The notes below the pieces were generated by a model that did not search any database, was not told the DNA's origin, and saw only the letters and a list, made by a program, of their open reading frames with translations. This document shows positions 44,747-53,680 of a DNA stretch of 64,000 bases, piece after piece; position 1 is the stretch's first letter; each line of letters begins with the position of its first letter. Made by a program: the position numbers and the translations under genes. Source of the DNA: Gammaproteobacteria bacterium (lineage in GTDB: Bacteria; Pseudomonadota; Gammaproteobacteria; Ga0077536); contig SHZJ01000004.1 in assembly GCA_009692365.1 (NCBI GenBank), positions 62,001 to 126,000 on the forward strand. Reading direction: 5' to 3'.

Positions 44747-45319
44747 TCAGGCTGGCTGCGGGTCGCACACAAAGCCGAAGTGCTGGGGCAGCGCGGCGCG
44801 GGAGATCCGCTCTACCCGCAGCAGATGCGCGCCTAGGCGCAGGCTCGCCTGCGCGTCGCCCTGCAGCACGCGGTGGGGATCCGTGCCGTCCGGCCCCGCG
44901 GCGAGCAGCGCCGTCAAGCCTTCCAGATCCCGGTCCACCACGTTGCCTAGCCCGAGTTCACTGGCGATGAGCACCTCGCCGCAGTCGGTCAGGACGAGGG
45001 TGTGCGGCGCGTGCACCGGCCGGCCCCCTTGGGCGAGCAGTTGGCCGTCCGGCTGGACGCTGAGGACCCATGGGGCGAGGTCTAGCGTCACATAAGCCCG
45101 CTGCGGCCCGTTCTGCACGAACCAGCCGCCGGTGGCATCCCTGGCGTAATGCTGGTTAAGAAAGGCCAAGGCCCGGACGTGCGTAATCAGGCCGTCGCGC
45201 ACAAACCAGCGCGCCCGGCGATCCAGTCGCAGCCAGCCATAGGCCGCGGGCACTGTCGGCCAGCGCCGCAGGGCACGCTGGACTGCCGGGGAAAAATTGT
45301 TCGGGTCGGGGTCGCTCAT
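44747..45319 (-). CDS. conserved protein of unknown function (DUF2946-type, tentative)
   Basis: A 190-residue soluble protein. The N-terminal part (RRWPTVPAAYGWLRLDRRARWFVRDG) and the central WFVQNGPQRAYVTLDLAPWVL match a conserved proteobacterial family of unknown role. I believe it is the DUF2946 group but am not certain of the number. No signal peptide or membrane helix is seen. Its ATG overlaps the stop of the Lrp-family regulator by 4 bp (ATGA), so the two are translationally coupled. Confidence 0.62.
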   Translation of the reverse strand: MSDPDPNNFSPAVQRALRRWPTVPAAYGWLRLDRRARWFVRDGLITHVRALAFLNQHYARDATGGWFVQNGPQRAYVTLDLAPWVLSVQPDGQLLAQGGRPVHAPHTLVLTDCGEVLIASELGLGNVVDRDLEGLTALLAAGPDGTDPHRVLQGDAQASLRLGAHLLRVERISRAALPQHFGFVCDPQPA

Positions 45320-45813
45320 GCGTGGCGGGTGCTCGCGCTCGGTTGACTAGATACGGGCACTTCGGTCTTTTTGACCACCGTGCGCAGCGCAAAACTGGAG
45401 TGCACGCGCGCTACCCCGGGCAGTCGCGTGAGATGACGGGTGTGGATGCGTTCGTAGTCCGTGGCGTCGGCCGCGATGACCCGCAAAAGATAGTCAGCCT
45501 CCCCGGTCATGAGGTAACACTCCATGATTTCAGGGACTTCGCGTACCGCCGCCTCAAATTGCGCGAGGTCTTCGCCCTGCTGTCGATTCAAGCTGATGCG
45601 CACGAAAACATCGCTGGGGTAGCCCACGTGGGCCTGATTCACCAGCATCACATAACGGGCGATGACCCCGGCTTCCTCCAACTGCCGCACCCGCCGCAGG
45701 CAGGCGGATTCCGAGAGGTTCACGGCCGCCGACAACGTCACGTTGCTGGTGCGACCATCACGCTGTAGCGCGCTAAGGATGGCGCGGTCGGTGCGGTCAA
45801 ACCTGCTGCTCAT
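45316..45813 (-). CDS. Lrp/AsnC-family transcriptional regulator
   Basis: A 165-residue regulator. It has an N-terminal helix-turn-helix (DRTDRAILSALQRDGRTSN to ESACLRRVRQLEEAGVI) and a C-terminal RAM ligand-binding domain (VRISLNRQQGEDLAQFEAAV, PEIMECYLMTGEADYLLRV). It is divergent from alanine dehydrogenase with a 143-bp shared region. This is the common arrangement in which an Lrp-like protein controls ald in response to an amino acid, probably alanine. Paired GCTAATT repeats in that region are candidate sites. The control relationship is inferred from position. Confidence 0.9.
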   Translation of the reverse strand: MSSRFDRTDRAILSALQRDGRTSNVTLSAAVNLSESACLRRVRQLEEAGVIARYVMLVNQAHVGYPSDVFVRISLNRQQGEDLAQFEAAVREVPEIMECYLMTGEADYLLRVIAADATDYERIHTRHLTRLPGVARVHSSFALRTVVKKTEVPVSSQPSASTRHA

Positions 45814-45836
45814 GGTGGTTTCTTTCTGGAGTGGGC

Positions 45837-45895
45837 GCTAATTGGGCGTTTACTTGCGGATCACGCCGAAAAAGCCCGCAGTTTGCAAGCTAATT
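45837..45895. promoter_or_regulatory. direct repeats GCTAATT between lrp-like and ald genes
   Basis: GCTAATT occurs at 45837-45843 and 45889-45895, 52 bp apart, which is about five helical turns. Each sits in a local AT-rich patch within a GC-rich flank. Same-face spacing fits binding of an octameric Lrp-type regulator. The sites are candidates only. Confidence 0.3.
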
Positions 45896-45956
45896 CTGCG
45901 CCCAAACCCCTACGCTTTGCCCATAGCCGACACCGTGTCAGGCACTGGAGAAAGCG

Positions 45957-47063
45957 ATGGATATTGGAGTCCCCAAAGAAATCAAAGCGAGCGAGTACCG
46001 GGTGGGTCTCACCCCGGCCAGCGTGCGCGAACTGGTGGCCTTAGGTCATCAAGTGCTGGTGGAAACCCAAGCCGGGGCCGGCATCGGCGCGGGTGACGAG
46101 GTCTACGCACAGGCCGGTGCGCGCTTACTGCCCAGCGCGGCCCACGTGTTTGCGCAGGCCGAGATGATCGTCAAAGTGAAAGAACCACAGCCGGAGGAAG
46201 TGGCGCTGCTAGGGCCCCAGCACGTCCTGTTTACCTATCTGCACTTGGCCGCCGCGCCGGCCCTCACGCGGGCGCTGGCCGCTCGCGGTGTGTGTGCCAT
46301 TGCGTACGAGACCGTCACGGCCCCCGATGGCTCTTTGCCGTTATTGGCGCCCATGAGTGAAGTGGCGGGCCGCCTGGCGATTACCGCCGGGGCCCGTTGC
46401 CTGGAGCGCGAGATGGGCGGCAGCGGCCTGTTGCTGGGCGGCGTGCCGGGGGTAGCCGCCGCACAGGTCGTGGTGCTGGGCGGTGGGGTGGTGGGCACTA
46501 ACGCCATCCAGATGGCGCTGGGCTTACAGGCGCAGGTCACGGTGCTGGATAAATCCTTGCCGCGACTGCGCGCGCTGGCCGCCCAGTTCGGCGCCCAACT
46601 CACGACGGTTTTTGCGACCAGCGACGCGTTGGAGCACTACGCCGCGCAGGCTGATTTACTCATCGGGGCGGTCTTGGTGCCCGGGGCGGCGGCCCCCAAA
46701 CTCATCACCCGCGAGATTTTGGCGCGGATGAAGCCCGGCAGCGTCCTCGTGGATGTCGCCATCGACCAGGGCGGGTGCGCGCAAACCAGTCGGCCTACGA
46801 CCCACGCCGCACCCACCTTTGTGGTGGACGGGGTGGTGCACTACTGCGTGGCCAATATGCCGGGCGCGGTGCCACGCACCTCTGCCCATGCGCTCAACAA
46901 CGCCACCCTGCCCTATGTCCAAACCTTGGCCCGGGGCTGGCGGGCGGCCTTGGCGGGCGATCAACATCTCCGCAATGGCCTGAATTTATTGGCGGGCAGC
47001 GTGACCCATCGGGCGGTCGCGCAGGCGGCGGAATTACCGTATGTGGAGCCCATCCTGAACTGA
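45957..47063 (+). CDS. ald: alanine dehydrogenase
   Basis: NAD-dependent enzyme converting L-alanine to pyruvate and ammonia, and the reverse. The 368-residue length and the N-terminus MDIGVPKEIKASEYRVGLTP are typical. Lys75 (KVKEP) and His96 (TYLHLA), the catalytic pair, fall at their canonical positions. The NAD-binding Rossmann motif VLGGGVVGTNA lies near 172-182, and TSRPTTHAAPTFVVDGVVHYCVANMPGAVPRTS near the C-terminus is diagnostic. It is divergent from an Lrp-family regulator that probably controls it. GAGAAAGCG precedes the ATG. Confidence 0.96.
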   Translation: MDIGVPKEIKASEYRVGLTPASVRELVALGHQVLVETQAGAGIGAGDEVYAQAGARLLPSAAHVFAQAEMIVKVKEPQPEEVALLGPQHVLFTYLHLAAAPALTRALAARGVCAIAYETVTAPDGSLPLLAPMSEVAGRLAITAGARCLEREMGGSGLLLGGVPGVAAAQVVVLGGGVVGTNAIQMALGLQAQVTVLDKSLPRLRALAAQFGAQLTTVFATSDALEHYAAQADLLIGAVLVPGAAAPKLITREILARMKPGSVLVDVAIDQGGCAQTSRPTTHAAPTFVVDGVVHYCVANMPGAVPRTSAHALNNATLPYVQTLARGWRAALAGDQHLRNGLNLLAGSVTHRAVAQAAELPYVEPILN

Positions 47064-47091
47064 CCGGGCGCTCTGGCGGGTGGCCCTGCGC

Positions 47092-48384
47092 TTAGGGCAG
47101 GGCGCTGACCACCGCGACGATGGCGGCGGTGAGTTGCGCCAAATCGGCGGCCGACATGACGTAGGCCGGCATGACATAGACCAACCGACCAAAAGGTCGC
47201 ACCCACACGCCGCGCGCCACGAACGCCGCGGGCAGGGTGCGCAGGTCGACCGGGTGGTGGAGTTCCACCACCCCGATGGCGCCGAGCACGCGCACCTCGG
47301 CCACCGGCGGCAAATCGCGACAGGGGGCGAGGCCGGCGCGCAGTCCGGCTTCGAGGGCGGCCACGCGGCCACGCCAGTCCGAGGCCTGCAGCAGGGCGAT
47401 GCTGGCCAGTGCTGCGCGGCAAGCCAGGGGATTGCCCATGAAAGTAGGCCCATGCATGAACACGCCAGGGCTGCCGCCCGAAATGGTGGCGGCCACCGCG
47501 CGCGTGGTCAGCGTTGCCGCCAAGCTCAGATAGCCCCCGGTGAGGGCTTTCCCGAGGGTCAGAATGTCCGGGGAGATGCCGGCGTGGTTGCAGGCAAATA
47601 ACTCGCCGGTGCGCCCGAAACCGGTCGCAATTTCATCGCAAATGAGCAGCACATCGTGCTGGTCGCACAGCGCCCGCAGCGCGGCCAGCCACGCCGGGTG
47701 GTAGAACCACATGCCGCCCGCACCCTGCACAATGGGTTCTACGATGACGGCGGCCAGTTCGTCGGCGTGGGCCGCCAGGAGTTGGGCGCAGGCCGCGATG
47801 TCGGCCGGGTCCCACACCGCCCCAAAGCGCACGCTGGGGCGCGGTGCAAATAGCTGGGTGGGCAGCGACCCTTGAAACAGCGAATGCATGCCGGTTACGG
47901 GGTCGCAAACCGCCATCGCACCGAAAGTATCACCGTGGTAGCCACCGCGCAGGCTCAGCAGACGGCGCTTACCCGGACGGCCGCGCGCCACCTGATATTG
48001 CAGCGCCATTTTGATAGCGACTTCGACCGCCACGGAGCCAGAATCGGCAAAGAAGACGGTGGCCAGCCCCGGCGGGGCGATGGCGACCAGTTGCTGTGCC
48101 AGCGCGACCGCCGGCTCGTGGGTCAGCCCGCCAAACATGACATGCGGCAGGCGCTCGATTTGCTCGTGCAAGGCGGCGTTGATGGTAGGTTCGCCGTAAC
48201 CGTGGATGACCGACCACCAAGAGGCCATGCCGTCGATGAGTTCACGGCCATCGGTCAGGGTGATCCGCACCCCCCGCGCGGAGGCGACGCCAAACATCGG
48301 CGGTGGGTCCACAAAGCTGCTGTAGGGATGCCAGACGTGGGCGCGGTCGAGCGCGCTGAGTTCGGTGGGTGTCAGCGGGGGCAT
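47092..48384 (-). CDS. bioA: adenosylmethionine--8-amino-7-oxononanoate aminotransferase
   Basis: Biotin-pathway enzyme making 7,8-diaminopelargonate with SAM as amino donor. The 430-residue class III aminotransferase opens with the BioA-typical VWHPYSSF near residue 17 and has DGMASWWSVIHGYGEP near 51-66. The PLP lysine is in LTLGKALTGGYL. ICDEIATGFGRTGELFACNHAGISPDI is also BioA-like. No other bio gene is present. It follows pyrC by 10 bp on the same strand, so they are co-transcribed. Confidence 0.92.
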   Translation of the reverse strand: MPPLTPTELSALDRAHVWHPYSSFVDPPPMFGVASARGVRITLTDGRELIDGMASWWSVIHGYGEPTINAALHEQIERLPHVMFGGLTHEPAVALAQQLVAIAPPGLATVFFADSGSVAVEVAIKMALQYQVARGRPGKRRLLSLRGGYHGDTFGAMAVCDPVTGMHSLFQGSLPTQLFAPRPSVRFGAVWDPADIAACAQLLAAHADELAAVIVEPIVQGAGGMWFYHPAWLAALRALCDQHDVLLICDEIATGFGRTGELFACNHAGISPDILTLGKALTGGYLSLAATLTTRAVAATISGGSPGVFMHGPTFMGNPLACRAALASIALLQASDWRGRVAALEAGLRAGLAPCRDLPPVAEVRVLGAIGVVELHHPVDLRTLPAAFVARGVWVRPFGRLVYVMPAYVMSAADLAQLTAAIVAVVSALP

Positions 48385-48394
48385 GGCGGCGCGC

Positions 48395-49441
48395 TCAGGG
48401 TTTCACGACCCGCCAGCACAGCCCACCCGGCGGCACAAACTGCTTGATCGGCCCCAGCGGGCTGGGCCAATCGGGGAGCGCGGCGACGCTCGCCACGCGT
48501 TCTAAGGTCACGGTGCCGGCGTTGGGCGGCAAGCCATAGAAGGCGGGGCCGAAGTGCGAGGCAAAGTCTTCTAAGCGGGCCAGAGCGTCTTCCTCGTCGA
48601 AAACCTGCGCGTAGCAGGCCAGCGCGGATCCCGCGTTAAAGACCCCCGCGCAGCCGCAATCATGTTCCTTCAGGTGCCGCAGATGGGGCGCCGAATCGGT
48701 GCCTAAAAAAAATCGGGGGTCACCCGAGACCGCGGCCCCGCGCAAGGCCAGCCGATGTGCCTCGCGCTTGGCGACCGGCAGGCAATACAAATGGGGCCGG
48801 ATCCCCTGCTCAAACATCGCGTTGCGATTAATCATGAGGTGATGGGGGGTGATGGTCGCGGCGATGGCACCGCTAGCTGCGCGCACGAACTGCACCGCCT
48901 CGCGCGAGGTAATGTGCTCAAACACGATCCGCAGCGCCGGGAAGTCGGTGTGCAGGGGGATGAGTTCGTCCTCGATGAACACCGCTTCGCGGTCGAAAAT
49001 ATCGACGTTTGGCGCCACACTTTCGCCGTGGATTAGCAGCGGCAGGCCGATGCGCTGCATGCGCTCAAGCACGGGATAAATTTGCCGGAGTTGTTTGACT
49101 CCGGCTTCCGAATGGGTAGTGGCGCCGGCCGGGTAGAGCTTCGCGGCGCTAAAAATACCGGCGGCATGGCCGGCGGCGAGGTCGTCGGGCGCGACGCTCG
49201 GGGTGAGGTAGCAGGTCATCAGCGGCGTGAAATCGCTCGCTGCCGGCAGCAGCCCAAGAATACGTGAGCGATAGGCCAAGGCCGCCGCGGTGGTCGTAAT
49301 CGGTGGCTGGAGATTGGGCATGACGATGGCCCGGGTGAAGTCGCGGGCGGTCGCGGCGAGCACGGTGGCGAGCATCTCGCCGTCACGTAAATGCACGTGC
49401 CAATCGTCGGGACGCCGGATAACCAGTGAGGATTGCAGCAT
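48395..49441 (-). CDS. pyrC: dihydroorotase
   Basis: Zn enzyme closing carbamoyl-aspartate to dihydroorotate in pyrimidine synthesis. The 348-residue length and sequence match the class II (E. coli PyrC) type. It has [12 protein letters not shown] with the metal HxH near 14-16, [12 protein letters not shown], a carboxylated Lys in [20 protein letters not shown], and FLGTDSAPH with the catalytic Asp. It heads a two-gene unit with bioA, an unusual pairing that probably has no metabolic meaning. Confidence 0.96.
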   Translation of the reverse strand: MLQSSLVIRRPDDWHVHLRDGEMLATVLAATARDFTRAIVMPNLQPPITTTAAALAYRSRILGLLPAASDFTPLMTCYLTPSVAPDDLAAGHAAGIFSAAKLYPAGATTHSEAGVKQLRQIYPVLERMQRIGLPLLIHGESVAPNVDIFDREAVFIEDELIPLHTDFPALRIVFEHITSREAVQFVRAASGAIAATITPHHLMINRNAMFEQGIRPHLYCLPVAKREAHRLALRGAAVSGDPRFFLGTDSAPHLRHLKEHDCGCAGVFNAGSALACYAQVFDEEDALARLEDFASHFGPAFYGLPPNAGTVTLERVASVAALPDWPSPLGPIKQFVPPGGLCWRVVKP

Positions 49442-49497
49442 GGCGCAACTTTAACATGGGCCCGCGAACAGCGGCGGGCCACGCGCGGCGGCGCGTG

Positions 49498-49953
49498 TCA
49501 GCCCGGGGCGGTGGGCAACAGCTGGCCGAGGTGCGCGCGCAGCGCCGCGGGAATGGGTTGGGGCCGAGAACTCACGCGGTCCACGAACACATCCACGAAA
49601 TAGCCGGTGGCATGGACGGGCGCTGCGCCCGCGCGAAACAGGCCTATTTCATAGCGCACGCTGCTGCGGCCCAAGCGCGCCACCCGCAGCCCGGCATCGA
49701 CCACGTCCGGGAAAGTAAACGAGCGATGGAAGCGACAGCAGTTTTCCACCGTGAACGGCACGACCTCGCCGGCGAGGACATCAAAGCCACCCGCCACGCT
49801 CAGGTAGTGCATGATCAGCGTGTCGAAGAAGGTGTGGTAGCGCGCGTTGTTGAGGTGGCGATAAGGGTCGAGGTCGTTCCAACGCAGGGGGATGGCGAGA
49901 AAATAGTTGAAATGGCGGCGGCGCTCGGTCGCATCCAGCGGGTAATCAGACAC
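49498..49953 (-). CDS. 4HBT-family acyl-CoA thioesterase
   Basis: Hot-dog-fold thioesterase of 151 residues. LRWNDLDPYRHLNNARYHTFFDT carries the W-x-D-x-D-x-x-x-H-x-NN active-site pattern of the YbgC/4-hydroxybenzoyl-CoA thioesterase group. RSFTFPDVVDAGLRVARLGRSSVRYEIGLF continues the fold. I prefer GTG 49953, with GCGAGG 6 bp upstream, to the longer ATG frame from 50031, whose first 26 residues are basic and unlike the family. The acyl-CoA substrate is unknown. Confidence 0.87.
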   Translation of the reverse strand: MSDYPLDATERRRHFNYFLAIPLRWNDLDPYRHLNNARYHTFFDTLIMHYLSVAGGFDVLAGEVVPFTVENCCRFHRSFTFPDVVDAGLRVARLGRSSVRYEIGLFRAGAAPVHATGYFVDVFVDRVSSRPQPIPAALRAHLGQLLPTAPG

Positions 49954-50199
49954 GGCAGCCTCGCAGGGTGGACGCAGGGGCCGCTTATACCACGACAGTG
50001 GCGGTTTGCGCGGTCTTGTTGCGACGCGCAAAATTATTCTGTTTTACCGCTGCCCGCGCCCGCCTCTTCTTTGTATCATGTGCGCCCGTTGCGCTGAAGG
50101 TCTGGCTTCGAAGGTCCCACGGCCCGCGCGCCCAGGCCGCCGCCCGACTGCTTGCCGGCGCCAAAAACTGTCGAGGGTGTAACTTTTGAGAATATTTAG

Positions 50200-51126
50200 A
50201 TGACGGCTGAAATATCGGTGTCCTTGGCCCCCAAAGTCCCCGATGGCACGCTGGGTGAGGTCAACGGCAAACGCTGTATTTGCTACGACGGCTACTGGAT
50301 CCGTTTCTACGAGGTCCCCACCAACGAGGACGTGGCGCGGCGCGAACTCATCGACCAGCTGACCAAACGGGTGTTTCACAACACCGAGTCCGGGATCAAT
50401 ACGCCCGGGCATAAAGTGAAATATGCGCGCGAGGCGTTCGATACCCAGCGCGAGCCCGAGCGCCGCCGGGTCAACGCGGCGATGCTGGCCGGCGCGCTGC
50501 TCAACCGGGGCTCCGATATTTTCAATATTCTGTTTGAGCTGCGCCAGCGCGGCATTGAAATCCATGAAGACAACGAACTGCTGCGGGAATGCGAATCGTG
50601 CTTTCTCGAGGCCTTCGATCTGGGCAAGCAGGTGCGCCATTATTCCGGCGAAGAAGGGCTAGATGAACTCTGGGGAGAGCCGCTGAAAGCCTTCTATATG
50701 CCCATCGCCGATTTCTACGAGAGCCGCTACATCAAAGTCAGTCAGTCCATGAAGGCCATCGATCAAATTGCCGGCAAGCTGATTGAAACCTTCGCCAATC
50801 TCCCGGAATTTCAGGGTGTGCAGGCCGACATCGTGGCCTATGCGCTGGCCGCGAAGCAGGAAAGCGAAACCATGAAAACCGACCCTTCGATTTTCAAGGT
50901 GTGGCCAGAATTTGTCGCCTCAGGCGACCAGCTATACCACTTCGCGCCCCAACGGGACGCCCACGGGGAGTTCAGTCGCAACGGTGCGCGGGGACTCGAA
51001 ATTCTTCGCGAGGGTAAAAAAATCGTCGAATGGGTGGCGGTGGCACGGGTGCCCATGCCCAAGACCACCCACAATTTTCTGCAGCGCTGTGATGCCTATA
51101 CACAGGCTGTACGCCGCGGTGTCTAG
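50200..51126 (+). CDS. unrecognised soluble protein, 308 residues
   Basis: I do not recognise this family. It opens with a small beta-rich part (GEVNGKRCICYDGYWIRFYEVPTNED), then a long helical region rich in Glu, Arg and Leu (residues about 55-240), then a beta-like C-terminus (GARGLEILREGKKIVEWVAVARVPMPKTTHNF). No signal peptide, membrane segment or obvious metal motif is present. The leader upstream (about 50165-50199) is AT-rich for this genome, with a weak ribosome site. Its codon usage looks native and the frame is intact over 927 bp, so it is very likely expressed. Confidence 0.75.
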   Translation: MTAEISVSLAPKVPDGTLGEVNGKRCICYDGYWIRFYEVPTNEDVARRELIDQLTKRVFHNTESGINTPGHKVKYAREAFDTQREPERRRVNAAMLAGALLNRGSDIFNILFELRQRGIEIHEDNELLRECESCFLEAFDLGKQVRHYSGEEGLDELWGEPLKAFYMPIADFYESRYIKVSQSMKAIDQIAGKLIETFANLPEFQGVQADIVAYALAAKQESETMKTDPSIFKVWPEFVASGDQLYHFAPQRDAHGEFSRNGARGLEILREGKKIVEWVAVARVPMPKTTHNFLQRCDAYTQAVRRGV

Positions 51127-51198
51127 GTCCTGCGGGCGGCGCGCCGGCGGCGGGCTCGCGGCCAGCCGGTGGCCCCCACGCAGCACCCGCCAGTAGCC

Positions 51199-52449
51199 AT
51201 GAACACCGCGCCCGCAGTCGACTTCGTGGTGGTGGGGGGCGGCATCGTCGGGCTCGCCACAGCCTATGTGCTGCTCCAAGAGGCGCCCGGCGCAAGCCTC
51301 GTGCTGGTGGAGAAGGAAAGCCGCCTGGCGGCCCACCAAAGCGGGCACAACAGCGGGGTGATCCACGCCGGCGTGTACTACGAGCCCGGCAGCCTGAAAG
51401 CGCGTTTGGCGCAGGCCGGGCTGCAGCGCACGCTCGCCTTCTGCCAAGCACACGCAGTGACCCATCAACAGTGCGGTAAATTGATCCTCGCGGTGAGCCC
51501 CGCCGAGGTCGCGCCACTGACGGTGCTACACCGGCGCGCGCTGGCGAACGGGGCCGCAGTGCGCTGGCTGGAGGGGCCTGAGATTCAGGCGCTCGAGCCC
51601 AACGTGCTGGGCGTCGCCGGCCTGTTGGTGGCGGCCACCGGGATCGTTGATTACGTGGGGATGTGTCACGCCTTGGCGCGCCAAATGACCTTGGCCGGCG
51701 GTGAGATCCAGCTCGATACCCAGGTGCAGGCGCTGCGCGAAGGTGCCGCGGAGGTGGTGTTGGAGACCTCCCGAGGAACCCTGCGCGCGCGGCAACTCAT
51801 CGTGTGCGGGGGGCTGCAGGCCGACCGCCTGCTCAGCGCGAGCGGCATCACCCCAGACTTCGCCATCGTGCCGTTTCGCGGCGACTACTACCGCCTGCCG
51901 GCGAGCCGCAACGCGATCGTCAAGCATCTCATCTACCCCGTGCCCGACCCCCGGCTGCCATTTTTAGGGATCCATCTCACGCGCTTGTTTGACGGTGGGG
52001 TGAGTGTCGGACCGAGCGCCATGCTGGCGCTGTCGCGCGAGGATTATCGCCAGCACGCGTTTGACCGGCGTGATGCCTGGGCGGTGGCGCGCTACCCTGG
52101 GACCTGGCGGCTGTTGGCGCGCTATCCCGGAGCCGGGCTGCGGGAACTGGCGTGCGCGCTGAGCCGGCGGCACTATCTGCACGCGGTACAGCGCTACTGC
52201 CCCATGCTGACGCAAGCGGACTTACTGCCCTGCGCGCCGGGGATCCGGGCGCAGGCGGTGTCGCCTTCTGGCCACCTGATCCACGATTTTTTGCTCAAGC
52301 AAACCGCCCGCATGCTCCACGTTTGCAACGCGCCGTCGCCCGCCGCGACGGCGGCCCTGCCGATTGCCAGCGAGATCGTGGCGCGCGTGCTGGATCGCGC
52401 CCACAAGCCTAGTGCGCGGCCGCTCGGCCCGCTAGACTCGCCCGCTTAA
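51199..52449 (+). CDS. lhgO: L-2-hydroxyglutarate oxidase-like FAD-dependent oxidoreductase
   Basis: DAO-family flavoprotein of 416 residues that resembles LhgO, which oxidises L-2-hydroxyglutarate to 2-oxoglutarate and passes electrons to quinones. The N-terminal FAD motif is DFVVVGGGIVGLATAY. HQSGHNSGVIHAGVYYEPGSLKARL is highly typical of LhgO. VPFRGDYYRL and the C-terminal HVCNAPSPAATAALPIA also fit. The start ATG 51199 is chosen over an open ATG ten codons upstream, because the FAD motif then sits at residues 9-24. It is followed by a thiolase gene after 21 bp. Confidence 0.87.
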   Translation: MNTAPAVDFVVVGGGIVGLATAYVLLQEAPGASLVLVEKESRLAAHQSGHNSGVIHAGVYYEPGSLKARLAQAGLQRTLAFCQAHAVTHQQCGKLILAVSPAEVAPLTVLHRRALANGAAVRWLEGPEIQALEPNVLGVAGLLVAATGIVDYVGMCHALARQMTLAGGEIQLDTQVQALREGAAEVVLETSRGTLRARQLIVCGGLQADRLLSASGITPDFAIVPFRGDYYRLPASRNAIVKHLIYPVPDPRLPFLGIHLTRLFDGGVSVGPSAMLALSREDYRQHAFDRRDAWAVARYPGTWRLLARYPGAGLRELACALSRRHYLHAVQRYCPMLTQADLLPCAPGIRAQAVSPSGHLIHDFLLKQTARMLHVCNAPSPAATAALPIASEIVARVLDRAHKPSARPLGPLDSPA

Positions 52450-52470
52450 ACTTTCCACAGGAGACAGACC

Positions 52471-53652
52471 ATGCAAGACAACGTAGTGGTGGTAGGGCTG
52501 GCCCGTACCCCGATGGGTGGCATGCAGGGCGATTTTTCGAGTGTGACCGCCCCGCAGTTGGGGGCTGCGGCCATCAAGGCTGCCCTCGAGCGCGCCGGGG
52601 TTGCCCCCGACACCGTAGATGAAACCATCATGGGCTGCGTGCTACCGGCCGGTCTTGGCCAAGCCCCGGCCCGCCAAGCCTCGATGGGGGCGGGCATTCC
52701 CACCAGCGTGGGCTGCACAACCATCAACAAAATGTGCGGTTCCGGCATGAAAGCCGTGATGCAGGCCCACGACGCCATCCTCGCTGGCTCGGCGCATATC
52801 GTGGTGGCGGGCGGCATGGAGAACATGACCAACGCACCCTACCTGCTGCCCAAAATGCGGGGTGGCGCGCGGCTGGGTCACGGCGAAGTGTTAGATCATA
52901 TGTTTTTCGACGGTCTTGAAGACGCCTTCCAACGCGGCCGTTTGATGGGGACTTTCGCCGAGGACTGCGCGCGCAAGTACGGTTTTACCCGCGAGGCGCA
53001 GGATGGCTTTGCCATCGAGTCTTTGCTGCGCGCGCAACGCGCGATCACGGGCGGCCATTTCAAGGCCGAAATTGTCGCCGTGCCCCTGCCCGGCGGCAAA
53101 GCGCCGCGGGTCATCGATACCGATGAGCAACCCGGCAAAGCCAAGCTCGACAAAATCCCCCAGCTCAAACCGGCCTTTGCCAAAGATGGCACGGTCACCG
53201 CCGCCAATTCCAGTTCTATTTCCGATGGCGCGGCCGCGCTAGTGCTCAGTTCTGGTGCCCGCGCGGCGGCCATGGGCTTAGCGCCGGTGGCCCGCATCTT
53301 GGCTCATTCAACCCACGCCCAAGAGCCGGGTTGGTTTACCACCGCGCCGGTGTCGGCCATCGATAAATTACTCAAGCGGCTGGGTTGGACGGTGGCGGAG
53401 GTGGATTTGTTTGAGGTTAACGAAGCTTTTGCGGTAGTGGCCATGGCCGCGATGCACGACCTTAAAATTCCGCACGAGAAATTAAATGTTCGCGGCGGCG
53501 CGTGCGCACTGGGCCATCCGGTTGGGGCATCGGGTGCGCGCATCATCGTGACGCTGGTGCACGCGCTGCGCGACCATGGTTTAAAGCGTGGGGTCGCCAG
53601 TTTGTGTATTGGTGGCGGTGAAGCCACCGCAATCGCCCTCGAACTGCTGTAG
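52471..53652 (+). CDS. acetyl-CoA C-acetyltransferase (thiolase)
   Basis: Thiolase II of 393 residues, condensing or cleaving acetoacetyl-CoA-type substrates. The acyl-accepting Cys89 is in NKMCGSGMKAVM. The catalytic His is in GGACALGHPVGASGAR, and the second Cys in SLCIGGGEATAI. VNEAFAVVAMAAMHDL is the NEAFA signature. AGGAGA lies 6 bp or so before ATG 52471. It could serve ketone-body, poly-hydroxybutyrate or beta-oxidation metabolism; the HSD10-like SDR downstream favours beta-oxidation or branched-chain acyl-CoA breakdown. Confidence 0.94.
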   Translation: MQDNVVVVGLARTPMGGMQGDFSSVTAPQLGAAAIKAALERAGVAPDTVDETIMGCVLPAGLGQAPARQASMGAGIPTSVGCTTINKMCGSGMKAVMQAHDAILAGSAHIVVAGGMENMTNAPYLLPKMRGGARLGHGEVLDHMFFDGLEDAFQRGRLMGTFAEDCARKYGFTREAQDGFAIESLLRAQRAITGGHFKAEIVAVPLPGGKAPRVIDTDEQPGKAKLDKIPQLKPAFAKDGTVTAANSSSISDGAAALVLSSGARAAAMGLAPVARILAHSTHAQEPGWFTTAPVSAIDKLLKRLGWTVAEVDLFEVNEAFAVVAMAAMHDLKIPHEKLNVRGGACALGHPVGASGARIIVTLVHALRDHGLKRGVASLCIGGGEATAIALELL

Positions 53653-53680
53653 GTTCGCGGGCGATTAGCGGGCGGCAGGC

